Assembly: GCA_017454765.1 (NCBI GenBank)
Contig: JAFTCJ010000001.1
Span: forward strand, 1 to 50,024
Direction: 5' to 3'
DNA length: 50,024 bases
Origin: Erysipelotrichaceae bacterium
GTDB taxonomy: Bacteria > Bacillota_I > Bacilli_A > Erysipelotrichales > Erysipelotrichaceae
In this document: one piece after another, positions 1 through 8,419 of the stretch
How positions within the stretch are numbered: the first letter of the stretch is position 1
Layout: every line of letters begins with the position of its first letter
Made by a program: the position numbers and the translations under genes
Notes under the pieces: model-generated
Database searches by the model: none
What the model saw: only the letters and a program-made list of their open reading frames with translations
Told to the model about the DNA's origin: nothing

Positions 1-1
1 C

Positions 2-79
2 GACTACATTTCTCAAGTGGAGGACTGGATCGAGTTCTATTCTACCGAAAGGATCAGAAACAGAAAGAAGAAGGACTGA
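2..79 (+). CDS. IS3-family transposase OrfB, C-terminal fragment
   Basis: Only the last 25 residues are inside the window; the reading frame enters from the left edge. The visible peptide contains WIEFYSTERI followed by a basic tail RNRKKKD. This matches the end of IS3/IS150-type OrfB integrases, where a conserved Y-N/S-x-x-R-I segment closes the rve (DDE) domain. The protein would cut and join the element ends. The partial state reflects the window edge, so nothing says the gene is broken. The stop codon lies in the loop of the terminator hairpin that follows. Confidence 0.65.
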   Translation, partial: DYISQVEDWIEFYSTERIRNRKKKD

Positions 80-93
80 CGTCCTTCTTCTTT
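64..93 (+). terminator. Terminator at end of IS3 transposase
   Basis: A perfect 13-bp stem (AAAGAAGAAGGAC at 64-76 with GTCCTTCTTCTTT at 81-93) encloses a TGAC loop that contains the transposase stop codon. No long T-run follows, but the stem itself ends in TTCTTCTTT. Confidence 0.6.
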
Positions 94-154
94 ATCCAGA
101 GTCCTTTTTAATTGTGTACACTATTTGGGGTACACTTCACGACAGTCTTTTTTT

Positions 155-2122
155 CTATTTGAGATTCTTTTCCATGAACACATGCATCTCGGCGATGGTC
201 TTCCAGAAGACTTCCCCCTGACCTCTGTCATGGGATCCGAGTTCCAATACTCTTAACAGGATCGGATTATCGCTTCTGTTATGTTCCTGCATCGTTGCGG
301 CAAAGGATTTGCCGTGGTAGGGAGGAACGTTGTTGTCACACTCTCCGGTCTGGATGTAGGTCGCCGGATATTCAGTGTCCTTCACATTGTGGACAGGAGA
401 ATAGCTTAAGAGATACAGATATTCTTCTTCGGAATGATTGGGATCGCCGTACTCGGTGATGTACATCGGTCCTCTGTCATCATCCGCAAAGTGGATCATG
501 TCGGTATGGGGGACAGAATCGATGACACAGCCCCAGAGATCCGGTCTCATGGTGACCAGTGTGCTCATCAGCAGTCCGCCGTTGGAGCAGCCGCTGATCG
601 CGATCTTTTCCGGTCTTGTCCAGCCATCGGCGATCACTTTCTCGGCGATGCCGATGAAGTCGTAGTAGCAGTTCTTTTTCTTCAGACCCATGCCTTCCTC
701 ATGCCAGGAAGTACCGTATTCGCTTCCGCCTCTCAAGAGACAGTGGACATAGATGCCGCCGTTCCTGACCCAGGCGGCGATATTGGTCTGGGAGACCATT
801 TCCGTTGACCAGGGCGGCATGTTGACATTGTATCCGCCGTAGCCGTAGATCAAAGTTCTGTTGCCTGCATCTTTTTTTGCGTCTTTGGATCTCACCAGAT
901 AATAGGGGATCTCTTTTTTGTCTTCTTTTGAAGGTGCTTTCAGAAATTCGACTGCGATATCGGATGTATCTTCGTCTTTTCCGTATATCGTTTTGAAAGC
1001 ATCACCGTCAAATTCCAGCAGTTTCGGCGGATTGACGAAACAGTCGAATTCGAAGATCCTGCCGCTTCTTGTCTTGCCGGAAGGTCTCAAGGATGCGACT
1101 TTTTCCGGAAGTTCCAGTTCCTTGCCATCATCCAGGCAGTATACTCTGCTGGCAGCATCCTTGCTGGAAAGCAGATAGATCTTCTCGTTCAGGGAAGTTC
1201 CGCCTTCGATGTAGGCTTCTTTTTCCTGATAGACCGTTTCGGCGCAGCTGATGTCTTTTCCATAGGGAATGGCGATCACTTCGCCGTGCGGATCGTTTTC
1301 AAAGGAGATGAAGTAGTGTCTTCCTTTGAAGGAATCGACATAGCTCAGCATCATCACCTTGTCCGGATTGATCGGATATGCTTCGCCGCTTTCTTCATCA
1401 AAGACATAGTAGTAGTCCTGAGAGTAGTTGACGGAGAAGGAGAAGATCATCGTATTGCCGTCTTCGGATACCTGCGTATTGCCGAAGATCGCATTGCCTT
1501 CATAGGTGAAGACATCGCTCAGTTCATCATTTCCCTCTTCCCATTTCTGGATGATGGTCTTGCAACTGTTTCCTTCGGAGATGGTGGTCGGCGAATAAAA
1601 GGCGAGCTTCTTTTTCGACCAGACACCGGAGAAGGTCAGAGGCAGTATCTTGAGGATCCTGCTGTTTCGGAAATCATAGATGATGTTGTCGGGACGCGGT
1701 GCACCGTCGACCTGAGCCATGATGGCCAGAATATCTTCATCCGTTTCCGAAGGCGTTGCCGAGAAAGGAGTCCTTTCAGGCAGATCGTATCTCTTGAACA
1801 GGGTCTTTACGACATTGAGGTCTTTGTCCAGTTCCACGACTGTGTAGTTTCCTTCGTGGGATCTGGTGGCGATGTAGCCGTCATGCCAGGGCAGGATGCC
1901 TGAAGGAAGTTCCTCATTATATTCCGCTTTCAGTTTTGCGATCATGGCTTCGATCTCTTTAGGATCGAAATAGGAATCGGTAAATGCGTTTTCCCTGGCA
2001 GTGAAGTCTTTGACTTCCGGATCTTTGGTGTCTCTGAGCCAGGTATAGGGTGCCTCAAGCTTATGGCCGAAGCGTTCTTCTGTCAGATCGGACTTGCGGC
2101 ACTTGGGATAATCATACTTCAT
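155..2122 (-). CDS. Prolyl oligopeptidase (S9A family)
   Basis: A cytoplasmic serine peptidase of 655 residues, predicted to cut short proline-containing peptides after proline. No signal peptide is visible. The length is close to the roughly 690-710 residues usual for the family. The N-terminal two thirds should form the seven-bladed propeller and the rest the alpha/beta hydrolase domain. The nucleophile is Ser513 in GCSNGG (the family usually has GGSNGG), the acid Asp596 in ECDNNVP and the base His631 in GSHDRG; RGGSEYG at 464-470 is the usual conserved run. It is the last gene of a leftward operon. Its start overlaps the end of the upstream amidohydrolase by 11 bp, which suggests translational coupling. 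The position divergent from a peptide transporter supports a role in degrading imported peptides. Confidence 0.93.
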   Translation of the reverse strand: MKYDYPKCRKSDLTEERFGHKLEAPYTWLRDTKDPEVKDFTARENAFTDSYFDPKEIEAMIAKLKAEYNEELPSGILPWHDGYIATRSHEGNYTVVELDKDLNVVKTLFKRYDLPERTPFSATPSETDEDILAIMAQVDGAPRPDNIIYDFRNSRILKILPLTFSGVWSKKKLAFYSPTTISEGNSCKTIIQKWEEGNDELSDVFTYEGNAIFGNTQVSEDGNTMIFSFSVNYSQDYYYVFDEESGEAYPINPDKVMMLSYVDSFKGRHYFISFENDPHGEVIAIPYGKDISCAETVYQEKEAYIEGGTSLNEKIYLLSSKDAASRVYCLDDGKELELPEKVASLRPSGKTRSGRIFEFDCFVNPPKLLEFDGDAFKTIYGKDEDTSDIAVEFLKAPSKEDKKEIPYYLVRSKDAKKDAGNRTLIYGYGGYNVNMPPWSTEMVSQTNIAAWVRNGGIYVHCLLRGGSEYGTSWHEEGMGLKKKNCYYDFIGIAEKVIADGWTRPEKIAISGCSNGGLLMSTLVTMRPDLWGCVIDSVPHTDMIHFADDDRGPMYITEYGDPNHSEEEYLYLLSYSPVHNVKDTEYPATYIQTGECDNNVPPYHGKSFAATMQEHNRSDNPILLRVLELGSHDRGQGEVFWKTIAEMHVFMEKNLK

Positions 2123-3272
2123 CTTTCCTGTATACCACCTTTCCGTTGATCATCGTCAGTAAGAGGTTGGCTCTGACATCGAGCGAAGGCAGAGCATCAA
2201 AGATCAGGATATCGGCATCTTTTCCTTTTTCCAGCGTTCCGACTCTGTCGTCGACCATCAGGATCTTTGCGGAGTTGCGGGTGATCATGGCCAGTGCACG
2301 GACGGGATCCATGCCTTTTCTGACGGCTTCACCGACTTCCGTGACCAGCAGGTTTTCCGGTGTGACCGGTCCGTCGGTCATGACGGTGACGGTGATGCCC
2401 CGATCATCCAGACCTTTACAGCACTCAAAGTCGATCTTGCCGCCTTCTCCCGGGAAGAGTCCTGAGGAGATCGGTCCGAAGATGACGCCTTTGACGTGCC
2501 TGTCTTTTAAGACATCATAGTAATCGGATGCGCCCTGGGCATGGTCGATGGTAACGTTGATGTCGAATTCCTTTGCGATCTCAACGACGGTGACCATGTC
2601 ATGCATATAGGTATGGACTTTTAAGGGGATCTTCTTTTCCAGTACGGGAATACCGTGTTCCAGTCCCAGATCATAAGGAGGCATCTTTTTGGGATCCTTC
2701 TTCGCTTTTTCTTTCTTTTCCTTATATTCTCTGACTTTACGGAAGTAGTCTCTTAACAGGAAGGCGATGCCCATGCGGGTCATCGGCAGCTGATGGGCTC
2801 TGGAATAGACGCCTTTGGGGTTGATGCCGGTGGCAGCTTTGAGACAGACCGGATGTTTCAGGAGTCTTTCATCGATCGTACCTTTATCGGATTTTAAGAC
2901 GATGCCCCAGCCGCCGATGACGTTGCCGCTGCCGGGGATCAGGCAGGAAGTCGTGATGCCGTTTTTCACAGCGATCTTGAACTGTTCGTCATCCGGGGTG
3001 ATTCCGTAATAGGCATCCATTTCCGGCGTGACCGGGTTCGTACATTCGTTGAGGTCGTCCAGTTCGTCTTCAAAGACACCGCCGATATGGGAATGGGCAT
3101 CCACAAAACCGGGGATGACGACTTTGCCGGAAGCATCGATGAGTTCCGCTTTATCGGCTTTGATGGAGGGGGCGATCTTCTCGATCTTGCCTTCATCATT
3201 GACCAGGATGTCAGCTTTGATGGGCCTGTCATCCTTCATCGTGTAGACTGTACCGTTCTTGATTACATACAT
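2112..3272 (-). CDS. Metal-dependent amidohydrolase (COG1228 type), catalytic partner
   Basis: An amidohydrolase-superfamily protein of 386 residues, related to imidazolonepropionase and prolidase-like enzymes. The composite beta-sandwich is split between the first 55 and last 60 residues, with the TIM barrel between. Metal ligands can be placed: His60 and His62 in FVDAHSH, His220 in KVHTYMH, His244 in TIDHAQG and Asp300 in VMTDGP. The substrate is not predictable. Being between a pseudoenzyme paralog and a prolyl oligopeptidase, and opposite a peptide transporter, it probably acts on a dipeptide, cyclic peptide or amino acid derivative. It overlaps the upstream gene by 10 bp and the downstream gene by 11 bp. 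No signal peptide is seen, so it should be cytoplasmic. Confidence 0.85.
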   Translation of the reverse strand: MYVIKNGTVYTMKDDRPIKADILVNDEGKIEKIAPSIKADKAELIDASGKVVIPGFVDAHSHIGGVFEDELDDLNECTNPVTPEMDAYYGITPDDEQFKIAVKNGITTSCLIPGSGNVIGGWGIVLKSDKGTIDERLLKHPVCLKAATGINPKGVYSRAHQLPMTRMGIAFLLRDYFRKVREYKEKKEKAKKDPKKMPPYDLGLEHGIPVLEKKIPLKVHTYMHDMVTVVEIAKEFDINVTIDHAQGASDYYDVLKDRHVKGVIFGPISSGLFPGEGGKIDFECCKGLDDRGITVTVMTDGPVTPENLLVTEVGEAVRKGMDPVRALAMITRNSAKILMVDDRVGTLEKGKDADILIFDALPSLDVRANLLLTMINGKVVYRKDEV

Positions 3273-4417
3273 CTCAGTTCGTCTCCTTCCTTATATATTA
3301 CTTTTCCGCCCATGAAGGTCTTCATGATCTTTGCCTGATAGGATTCCAGAGGATTCTGGTCCCAGAGGACGATATCGGCACGTTTGCCTTCTTCGATCGA
3401 TCCGGTCAGATCGTCGACGGAGAGCAGTTTTGCCGGATTGGAAGTCATCATCGGCAGCACCTTTGTTTCATCTTTCATGATGCGCATCATGCAGATGCCA
3501 AGCCACAGCACATCTTCCCTGATCTGCCAGCTGCTGTCAACACCTGATAAAGCTACCGTCAGTCCTTTTTCCGCCAGGGCAGCGATGCCTTTCAGGTCGA
3601 GTTTCATGGCTGTCTTGTCTGCCGTCATCGAATTGGATCTGACGACCAGCGGGATCTTCTTATCGACCAGCCAGGTATCGTCCTTGCCGATCTCAAAGCC
3701 GTTGCATATGACAGGCTTGATCTTGTATGGCTTGAGGATCTCCAGGACATGTAAGGCATCCTGTTTGGTATCGACGGAGACGAAGAGAGGCAGTTTCTTC
3801 TTTACCACTTTCTGTAAAGCTTCCATCTTCATGTCTCTGTCCTTGCCTTTTTCAACTTTGTATTCAGATGCCTTGCGTAACTGCTCGGCGAACTGTTCAA
3901 AGATCCACATCTTGGATAGAGGTGCCACATTGCGTCTGCCGTAGGCGTTCTTGAGACTGTTTCTGACGGAGGCTTTCATGCCGACCTGGTCCTTCAGACA
4001 CATCTCAAAGGGATTGAGACCGTCGACTTCGAATACCGCCATCGTTCCGCCGAAGAGGTTGTTGTCGGTCGGAGTGACGCCGATGGTCGTCAGACCGAAG
4101 GCACCCAGCTGCTGAACAGTGGCTGCTCTGCCGTTGAAGGCATATTTGACGTCGAGCTGCGGTGTGATCGGATCCGAGAGTTCATCGTTATCCTGTGAGG
4201 AGGGACGGATCTCCGTCATGGATCCGTTGATACCCCAGGAAGACAGGGTCTGTATGAATCCGGGGAAGACTTCCAGCCCTTTGGCATCGATCACTTCTTC
4301 GTTTTTGTTCTGTTTGAGTTTTTCGGCGATCTTTTCGATCTTTCCGTCTTTGATACGTATGTCAGCAGAAAAGATCTTGCCTTTTCCGTCATGGATACGT
4401 CCGTTTCTGATCAGCAT
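3263..4417 (-). CDS. Amidohydrolase-like pseudoenzyme lacking metal ligands
   Basis: A 384-residue paralog of the next gene, with the same domain plan, including GFGLTTIGV and an adenine-deaminase-like C-terminal strand pair (SIEEGKRADIVLWD). The metal site is gone. Where the partner has HSH, this protein has Leu58 and Ser60 (IQTLSSWG); the positions of His220 and His244 are Ser214 and Asn239. It is therefore unlikely to hydrolyse anything by itself and may be a structural or regulatory subunit of the active paralog. An in-frame extension to 4495 exists, but GGAGG lies 9 nt before the ATG at 4417, which is the chosen start (the ATG at 4423 is only 3 nt from it). It is the first gene of the leftward operon. 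Confidence 0.8.
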   Translation of the reverse strand: MLIRNGRIHDGKGKIFSADIRIKDGKIEKIAEKLKQNKNEEVIDAKGLEVFPGFIQTLSSWGINGSMTEIRPSSQDNDELSDPITPQLDVKYAFNGRAATVQQLGAFGLTTIGVTPTDNNLFGGTMAVFEVDGLNPFEMCLKDQVGMKASVRNSLKNAYGRRNVAPLSKMWIFEQFAEQLRKASEYKVEKGKDRDMKMEALQKVVKKKLPLFVSVDTKQDALHVLEILKPYKIKPVICNGFEIGKDDTWLVDKKIPLVVRSNSMTADKTAMKLDLKGIAALAEKGLTVALSGVDSSWQIREDVLWLGICMMRIMKDETKVLPMMTSNPAKLLSVDDLTGSIEEGKRADIVLWDQNPLESYQAKIMKTFMGGKVIYKEGDELRCM

Positions 4418-4448
4418 AATCATTATCCTCCGTACTATTCTTACTATA

Positions 4449-4465
4449 ATTATATACATATTATA
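4449..4465 (-). promoter_or_regulatory. Candidate -10 boxes of the amidohydrolase-peptidase operon
   Basis: On the minus strand two perfect TATAAT hexamers occur at 4460-4465 and 4449-4454, 26-48 nt upstream of the chosen start and ahead of the GGAGG site. Matching -35 boxes are poor (TTTCTG or ATTTTC at 17 bp), so which hexamer is used is unclear. Confidence 0.4.
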
Positions 4466-4470
4466 CATTA

Positions 4471-4491
4471 TGAAAATATTTTCAGAAAAAA
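4471..4491. promoter_or_regulatory. CodY-like box and palindrome between divergent peptide operons
   Basis: Positions 4477-4491 read TATTTTCAGAAAAAA. This matches the CodY consensus AATTTTCWGAAAATT at 12 of 15 positions, with the whole central TTTTCAGAAAA intact. It overlaps a perfect 14-bp palindrome TGAAAATATTTTCA at 4471-4484. It sits next to the minus-strand -10 boxes and about 40 bp upstream of the plus-strand -10. CodY commonly represses peptide uptake and peptidase genes in Firmicutes when branched-chain amino acids and GTP are high. No CodY gene is visible in this window. Confidence 0.42.
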
Positions 4492-4527
4492 ACATGTAAG
4501 AAATGATGGAAAAATTTGTACCAATAG

Positions 4528-4533
4528 TATAAA
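4528..4533 (+). promoter_or_regulatory. Candidate -10 box of the opp operon
   Basis: TATAAA lies 30 nt before the chosen GTG start of the first permease gene, giving a leader of about 24 nt that holds AGAGG. The -35 at 17 bp spacing (GATGGA) is weak. If this -10 is used, the in-frame ATG at 4534 lies upstream of the RNA start and cannot be the start codon. Confidence 0.35.
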
Positions 4534-4563
4534 ATGTATCTATTAAAGGCAGAGGTAAGTCAA

Positions 4564-5529
4564 GTGAGAAGGTTTATTCTGAGAAGATTGTTCTCCGGAA
4601 CGATCGTAGTACTGTTCTCAGTACTGTTCAATTTTGTCATCATTCGGCTGGCTCCGGGCGATCCGACGAGGCTTTTAGCCGGAAAGGACAATCCGAGTCA
4701 GGAAATGATGCAGGCATTGCGGGCCAAATACGGCCTGGATAAACCGATACTGGAGCAGTTCTGGATCTATGCCAAACAGCTGCTCCATGGCGATTTCGGT
4801 TATTCCTATGTTTCGACTGCCAAGGTCTGGGATCTGATCAAGACAAGGATCGGTCCGACATTGATGATTGCTTTCACTGGCGCAGTTATCGGCTTATTGA
4901 TTGGCACTTTACTGGGTATTTTTGCCGCCAGGAAGAAGGGAAGTAAGTTTGACCTTTTCCTCTGCGGTATTTCTTATTTCTTTGATTCCACACCGAGCTT
5001 CTGGCTTGGACTGATGATGATCCTGCTGTTTGCATCCATTCTGAAATGGTTCCCGACATACGGCATGTATTCCTTAAGAGGAAACTACACCGGTATCGGA
5101 AAAATCCTGGATCTGCTGAAACATATGTTCTTACCGGTAACGACACTGGTACTGATCGATATTCCTTATTATTTCCGTATTGCCCGTTCCTCTGTCTTAC
5201 AGACGATGTCGGAAGATTTCATCATGACTTTGAGGGCGACAGGCATGAGTGAGAAAAAGATCTTCAATAAATACGTTATGAGGAATGCGATCATCCCGAC
5301 GGTTACGGTTTTCGGTATCACACTGGCTTACATGATCACCGGTGTTTCGATGATCGAGATTGTCTATGCCTGGCCGGGCATGGGCAGACTGATGCTGGAC
5401 TCGATCACCAAGCGTGACTATCCGACTTTGTCGGCGATCTATCTGATGCTTTCGATCTCGGTTGCTGTCATGACTGTTGTCGTCGATATCATTTATGCGT
5501 GGATCGATCCGCGTATCAGGGTTGAATAG
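4564..5529 (+). CDS. oppB: Oligopeptide/dipeptide ABC transporter permease (OppB/DppB type)
   Basis: Inner-membrane permease of a type I peptide importer, 321 residues. One membrane segment near residues 10-30 is followed by the DppB/OppB N-terminal region (RLAPGDP). The core then has about five more segments, with the ATPase-contact loop around RATGMSEKKIFNKYVMRNA, which carries the EAA-loop pattern. The start is taken as GTG at 4564 because AGAGG stands 8 nt upstream; an upstream in-frame ATG at 4534 has no ribosome site and overlaps the probable -10. It is first of five co-directional genes encoding a complete transporter. The substrate is probably a di- or oligopeptide, as judged from family and neighbours. 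Confidence 0.9.
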   Translation: MRRFILRRLFSGTIVVLFSVLFNFVIIRLAPGDPTRLLAGKDNPSQEMMQALRAKYGLDKPILEQFWIYAKQLLHGDFGYSYVSTAKVWDLIKTRIGPTLMIAFTGAVIGLLIGTLLGIFAARKKGSKFDLFLCGISYFFDSTPSFWLGLMMILLFASILKWFPTYGMYSLRGNYTGIGKILDLLKHMFLPVTTLVLIDIPYYFRIARSSVLQTMSEDFIMTLRATGMSEKKIFNKYVMRNAIIPTVTVFGITLAYMITGVSMIEIVYAWPGMGRLMLDSITKRDYPTLSAIYLMLSISVAVMTVVVDIIYAWIDPRIRVE

Positions 5530-5538
5530 GGGTGGATT

Positions 5539-6393
5539 ATGGAAAAGAAGAAAAAGAACACATTCAAACTCATCCTGAATACGATCAACAATAATATTCA
5601 GCTGAAGATCGGTCTGATTTTTCTGGCTGTTCTGCTTTTCATAGCGTTCTTCGGACCGCTGTTTGCGCCATATAATCCGTATCGTCTGAACGATGATCTG
5701 CTGATGGCGCCCTGCAAGCAGTATCCGCTTGGAACGGACAGTCTGGGACATGATATCCTTTCACAGATCCTGTACGGTGCATCGACATCGCTGAAGATCG
5801 GCTTTATTGCGGCAATGATTTCGGCGATCATCGGTGTTACGCTGGGCGGTATTGCCGGTTTCTACGGCGGATGGATCGACCAGCTGCTGAATGAAGTCAT
5901 GAACATCTTCCTGATGCTTCCGGACTTCTTCCTGATCCTGATGATCATTGCGACGTTCGGTTCTTCCATGATGAATGTCATGATCGTCATCGGTCTGACT
6001 TCCTGGGTAGGAAATGCCAGACTGATGAGGGCGCAGGCCAAGGCGATCAAAGAAAGGACCTTCATACAGAGCTCCTTCTCAATGGGAGAATCAAAATCCT
6101 CGATTCTGATCCATCACGTATTGCCAAACGGCATTTTCCCGATCATCGCCAATACGACGATGAATATTTCCGGTGCGATCCTGACCGAAGCCGGTCTGTC
6201 GTTCCTGGGCCTGGGCGATCCCAACGTAGTCAGCTGGGGTCAGATCATCACTGCCGGCAAGGCGTATCTGCCAAAGTGCTGGTGGATCTGTACTTTCCCA
6301 GGTCTGATGACGATTTTTACCGTTCTGACGTTCTTCCTGATCGGCGAAGGCCTGAACAGAGTCCTCTCCCCGAAGATGGATGCGAATAAGTAG
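5539..6393 (+). CDS. oppC: Oligopeptide/dipeptide ABC transporter permease (OppC/DppC type)
   Basis: Second permease subunit, 284 residues, forming the membrane channel with OppB. It has the OppC N-terminal segment (first membrane helix about residues 27-48, then FAPYNPYRLNDDLLMAP and the family's PLGTDSLGHDILSQ motif) and the C-terminal core with an EAA-like loop (QSSFSMGESKSSILIHHVLPNG). GGGGTGG precedes the ATG by a short spacer, 9 bp after the oppB stop. The family's GTD-x-x-G-RD-x-x-S signature is modified here to GTDSLGHDILS. Confidence 0.92.
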   Translation: MEKKKKNTFKLILNTINNNIQLKIGLIFLAVLLFIAFFGPLFAPYNPYRLNDDLLMAPCKQYPLGTDSLGHDILSQILYGASTSLKIGFIAAMISAIIGVTLGGIAGFYGGWIDQLLNEVMNIFLMLPDFFLILMIIATFGSSMMNVMIVIGLTSWVGNARLMRAQAKAIKERTFIQSSFSMGESKSSILIHHVLPNGIFPIIANTTMNISGAILTEAGLSFLGLGDPNVVSWGQIITAGKAYLPKCWWICTFPGLMTIFTVLTFFLIGEGLNRVLSPKMDANK

Positions 6394-6405
6394 GAGGTGT
6401 ATGAT

Positions 6406-7383
6406 ATGAGTTTACTGGATATTAGAAATGTCAGCATCAACTACCATACCAACGACAAGACGGTCTATGCCGTTCAGGATGTTTCCCTGACGGTAGAGGA
6501 AGAAGAATCCGTCGGTATTGTCGGTGAATCCGGTTCCGGAAAATCGACCCTGGCCATGGGTATCCTGAGATTATTGCCGGAAAATATCATTGAGACTTCC
6601 GGTGAGGCCCTGCTGAATGGTGAAGATATCTTCTCAATGGATCAGGAGAGGCTGCAGGAAGTACGCTGGACCCAGATGTCTGTTGTCTTCCAGAAAGCAA
6701 TGAATGCCTTATCTCCTGTCCACAGGATCGGCAAACAGATGGAAGATATTTACCGGGTCCACTATCCCAATGAAACAAAAGAAAAGATCACGGAAAGGAT
6801 CTACAGTCTGTTGAAACTGGTCAATCTTTCCGAACGTGTATACATGTCATATCCTCATGAGCTTTCAGGAGGTATGATGCAGAGAGTTGCGATCGCACTG
6901 GCTCTGATCTTTGAACCGAAACTGCTGATCATGGATGAAGCCACGACAGCACTGGACGTCGTTACCCAGACCCAGATTCTCAACGAGATCATGAATCTGG
7001 AAAAGAATATGAAGATCGCCCGTATCATGATCACCCATGATATGTCGGTCGTCGCTTCCACCTGCAAGAAGGTCGTCGTCATGTATGCCGGCAGAGTCAT
7101 GGAAGAGGGCAGGGTCATGGATGTTCTGGTCAATCCGCGGCATCCTTACACCAAAGGCTTATTGAACTCCTTCCCGTCCTTCACCGGCGAGAAGACCAAT
7201 CTGAAGGGCATTGAAGGAAATCTTCCCGATATGTCGATCTATCCGACGGGCTGCGTCTTCGCGGACCGCTGTCCGTTTGCGAAGGAAAGATGTCATAAAG
7301 AGATCCCTCAGCTGAAGGATTATGGAGACAACTGGAAAGTTGCCTGCTTCTTAAAGGAAGAGGGAGGTGATATCAATGAGTGA
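6406..7383 (+). CDS. oppD: Peptide ABC transporter ATPase (OppD/DppD type)
   Basis: Cytoplasmic ATPase subunit of 325 residues. Walker A is GESGSGKST, the signature LSGGM, and Walker B LLIMDEATTALD, followed by the switch His in MITHDMSVV. The C-terminal oligopeptide-transporter extension (oligo_HPY type) is present, with PTGCVFADRCPFAKERC carrying the cysteines that often bind a cluster in this family. TAGGAGGTG ends 6 nt before the ATG at 6406, so the GTG three codons upstream is not used. The end overlaps oppF by 8 bp. Confidence 0.93.
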   Translation: MSLLDIRNVSINYHTNDKTVYAVQDVSLTVEEEESVGIVGESGSGKSTLAMGILRLLPENIIETSGEALLNGEDIFSMDQERLQEVRWTQMSVVFQKAMNALSPVHRIGKQMEDIYRVHYPNETKEKITERIYSLLKLVNLSERVYMSYPHELSGGMMQRVAIALALIFEPKLLIMDEATTALDVVTQTQILNEIMNLEKNMKIARIMITHDMSVVASTCKKVVVMYAGRVMEEGRVMDVLVNPRHPYTKGLLNSFPSFTGEKTNLKGIEGNLPDMSIYPTGCVFADRCPFAKERCHKEIPQLKDYGDNWKVACFLKEEGGDINE

Positions 7384-8419
7384 ACTGATCAGAGTTGAAG
7401 ATCTGGTTAAGTACTACATCCAGAAAAAGGTCGTCAAGAAAGACGGCAAGACACTGAACAAACAGACGATCAAGGCAGTTGACGGTGTCAGCTTCAGCCT
7501 TGACAAAGGTGAGATCATCGGCGTCATCGGTGAGTCGGGCTGCGGCAAATCGACGTTGGGCAGACTGCTGATGAGACTGGAAGATCCCACTTCCGGTGAT
7601 GTCTATATCGACGGTGAATCCACATCGGAATTGCTGAAGAGAGATCCTCTGGCTTTCCGCAAGAAATGCCAGATCGTCTTCCAGAACCCCTTTGATACCT
7701 TCGACCCACGTTATACGATCAGAAAGATCCTGATGAGTGCGACGAAGCTGCATAAGATCGGGGAAACAGAAGAGGAACAGCTGCAGATTTGCAAGGATAT
7801 CCTGGAAGAAGCCGGTTTGATCCCGGCTGAGGATTATCTGGACCGTTATCCGTTTGAACTGTCAGGTGGACAGCTGCAGCGTATTTCCATTCTCAGAAGC
7901 ATGCTGCTGAACCCGGAATTCCTGGTCGCCGATGAACCGGTCTCCATGCTGGACGTATCGGTACGTGCCGATATCATCAACATGCTGACGAAACTTGTAA
8001 GAGAACACGGCAGTTCAATGGTGTTTATCTCACATGATATTGCTACAACCAGATATATTTCCGACCGTACGATCGTCATGTATCTGGGCAGGATCGTTGA
8101 GATGGGTAATTCCGATGATATCCTGCATGATCCCAAACATCCTTATACGCAGGCTCTGATCTCCAATTCACCGGATATCGACCCGCGCGTCAGGAAAGAA
8201 GCAATCATTCTGGAAGGCGAGCCGCCCACACCGATCGATACGGGTCCGGGCTGCTACTTCGCACCCAGATGCCGCTTTGCGACAGAGAAGTGCTTCAAAG
8301 AGTATCCGAAAGCAGTGAAAACTGCTGACGGAAGAGAAGTATCGTGTTTCCGATACGATGAAAATGGTCTTAACACCTGTGATCTGGGTGTTGGATATGA
8401 AAAGGAGGAAGATCAATGA
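7376..8419 (+). CDS. oppF: Peptide ABC transporter ATPase (OppF/DppF type)
   Basis: Second ATPase, 347 residues, pairing with OppD to power uptake. Walker A GESGCGKST, Q-loop VFQNPFDTFDPRYTI, signature LSGGQLQRI and Walker B LVADEPVSMLD are intact; the C-terminal cysteine region reads GPGCYFAPRCRFATEKC. A GGGAGGTGAT ribosome site points to the ATG at 7376, inside the end of oppD. Residues 11-30 carry a short basic insertion (QKKVVKKDGKTLNKQT) before the conserved AVDGVSF, as is usual for OppF. Its stop overlaps the ATG of the binding-protein gene by 4 bp. Confidence 0.93.
   Translation: MSELIRVEDLVKYYIQKKVVKKDGKTLNKQTIKAVDGVSFSLDKGEIIGVIGESGCGKSTLGRLLMRLEDPTSGDVYIDGESTSELLKRDPLAFRKKCQIVFQNPFDTFDPRYTIRKILMSATKLHKIGETEEEQLQICKDILEEAGLIPAEDYLDRYPFELSGGQLQRISILRSMLLNPEFLVADEPVSMLDVSVRADIINMLTKLVREHGSSMVFISHDIATTRYISDRTIVMYLGRIVEMGNSDDILHDPKHPYTQALISNSPDIDPRVRKEAIILEGEPPTPIDTGPGCYFAPRCRFATEKCFKEYPKAVKTADGREVSCFRYDENGLNTCDLGVGYEKEEDQ

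Larger units (their letters stand above)
1..139 (+). mobile_element. IS3-family element, 3' end only
   Basis: This is the right-hand end of an insertion sequence that continues left of the window. It holds the last 25 codons of a transposase, a strong terminator hairpin and a terminal repeat (about 112-139). Read as reverse complement, the repeat starts TGAAGTGTACCCCAAATAG. It resembles the terminal repeat at 49884 (TGAACTGAACCCCAAAATTA), so both window edges carry related IS150/IS3-type ends. The element stops about 15 bp from the stop codon of the prolyl oligopeptidase gene. The target duplication cannot be read because the other end is missing. Confidence 0.72.

Noticed and set aside
434..1903. 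Several plus-strand frames opposite the prolyl oligopeptidase gene
   Set aside because: They are antisense shadows with no ribosome sites and no family resemblance, and they lie over a gene with all its catalytic motifs.
4418..4495. N-terminal extension of the amidohydrolase-like pseudoenzyme
   Set aside because: The extra residues are hydrophobic and AT-derived, they cover the probable -10 boxes, and GGAGG sits correctly only for the ATG at 4417.
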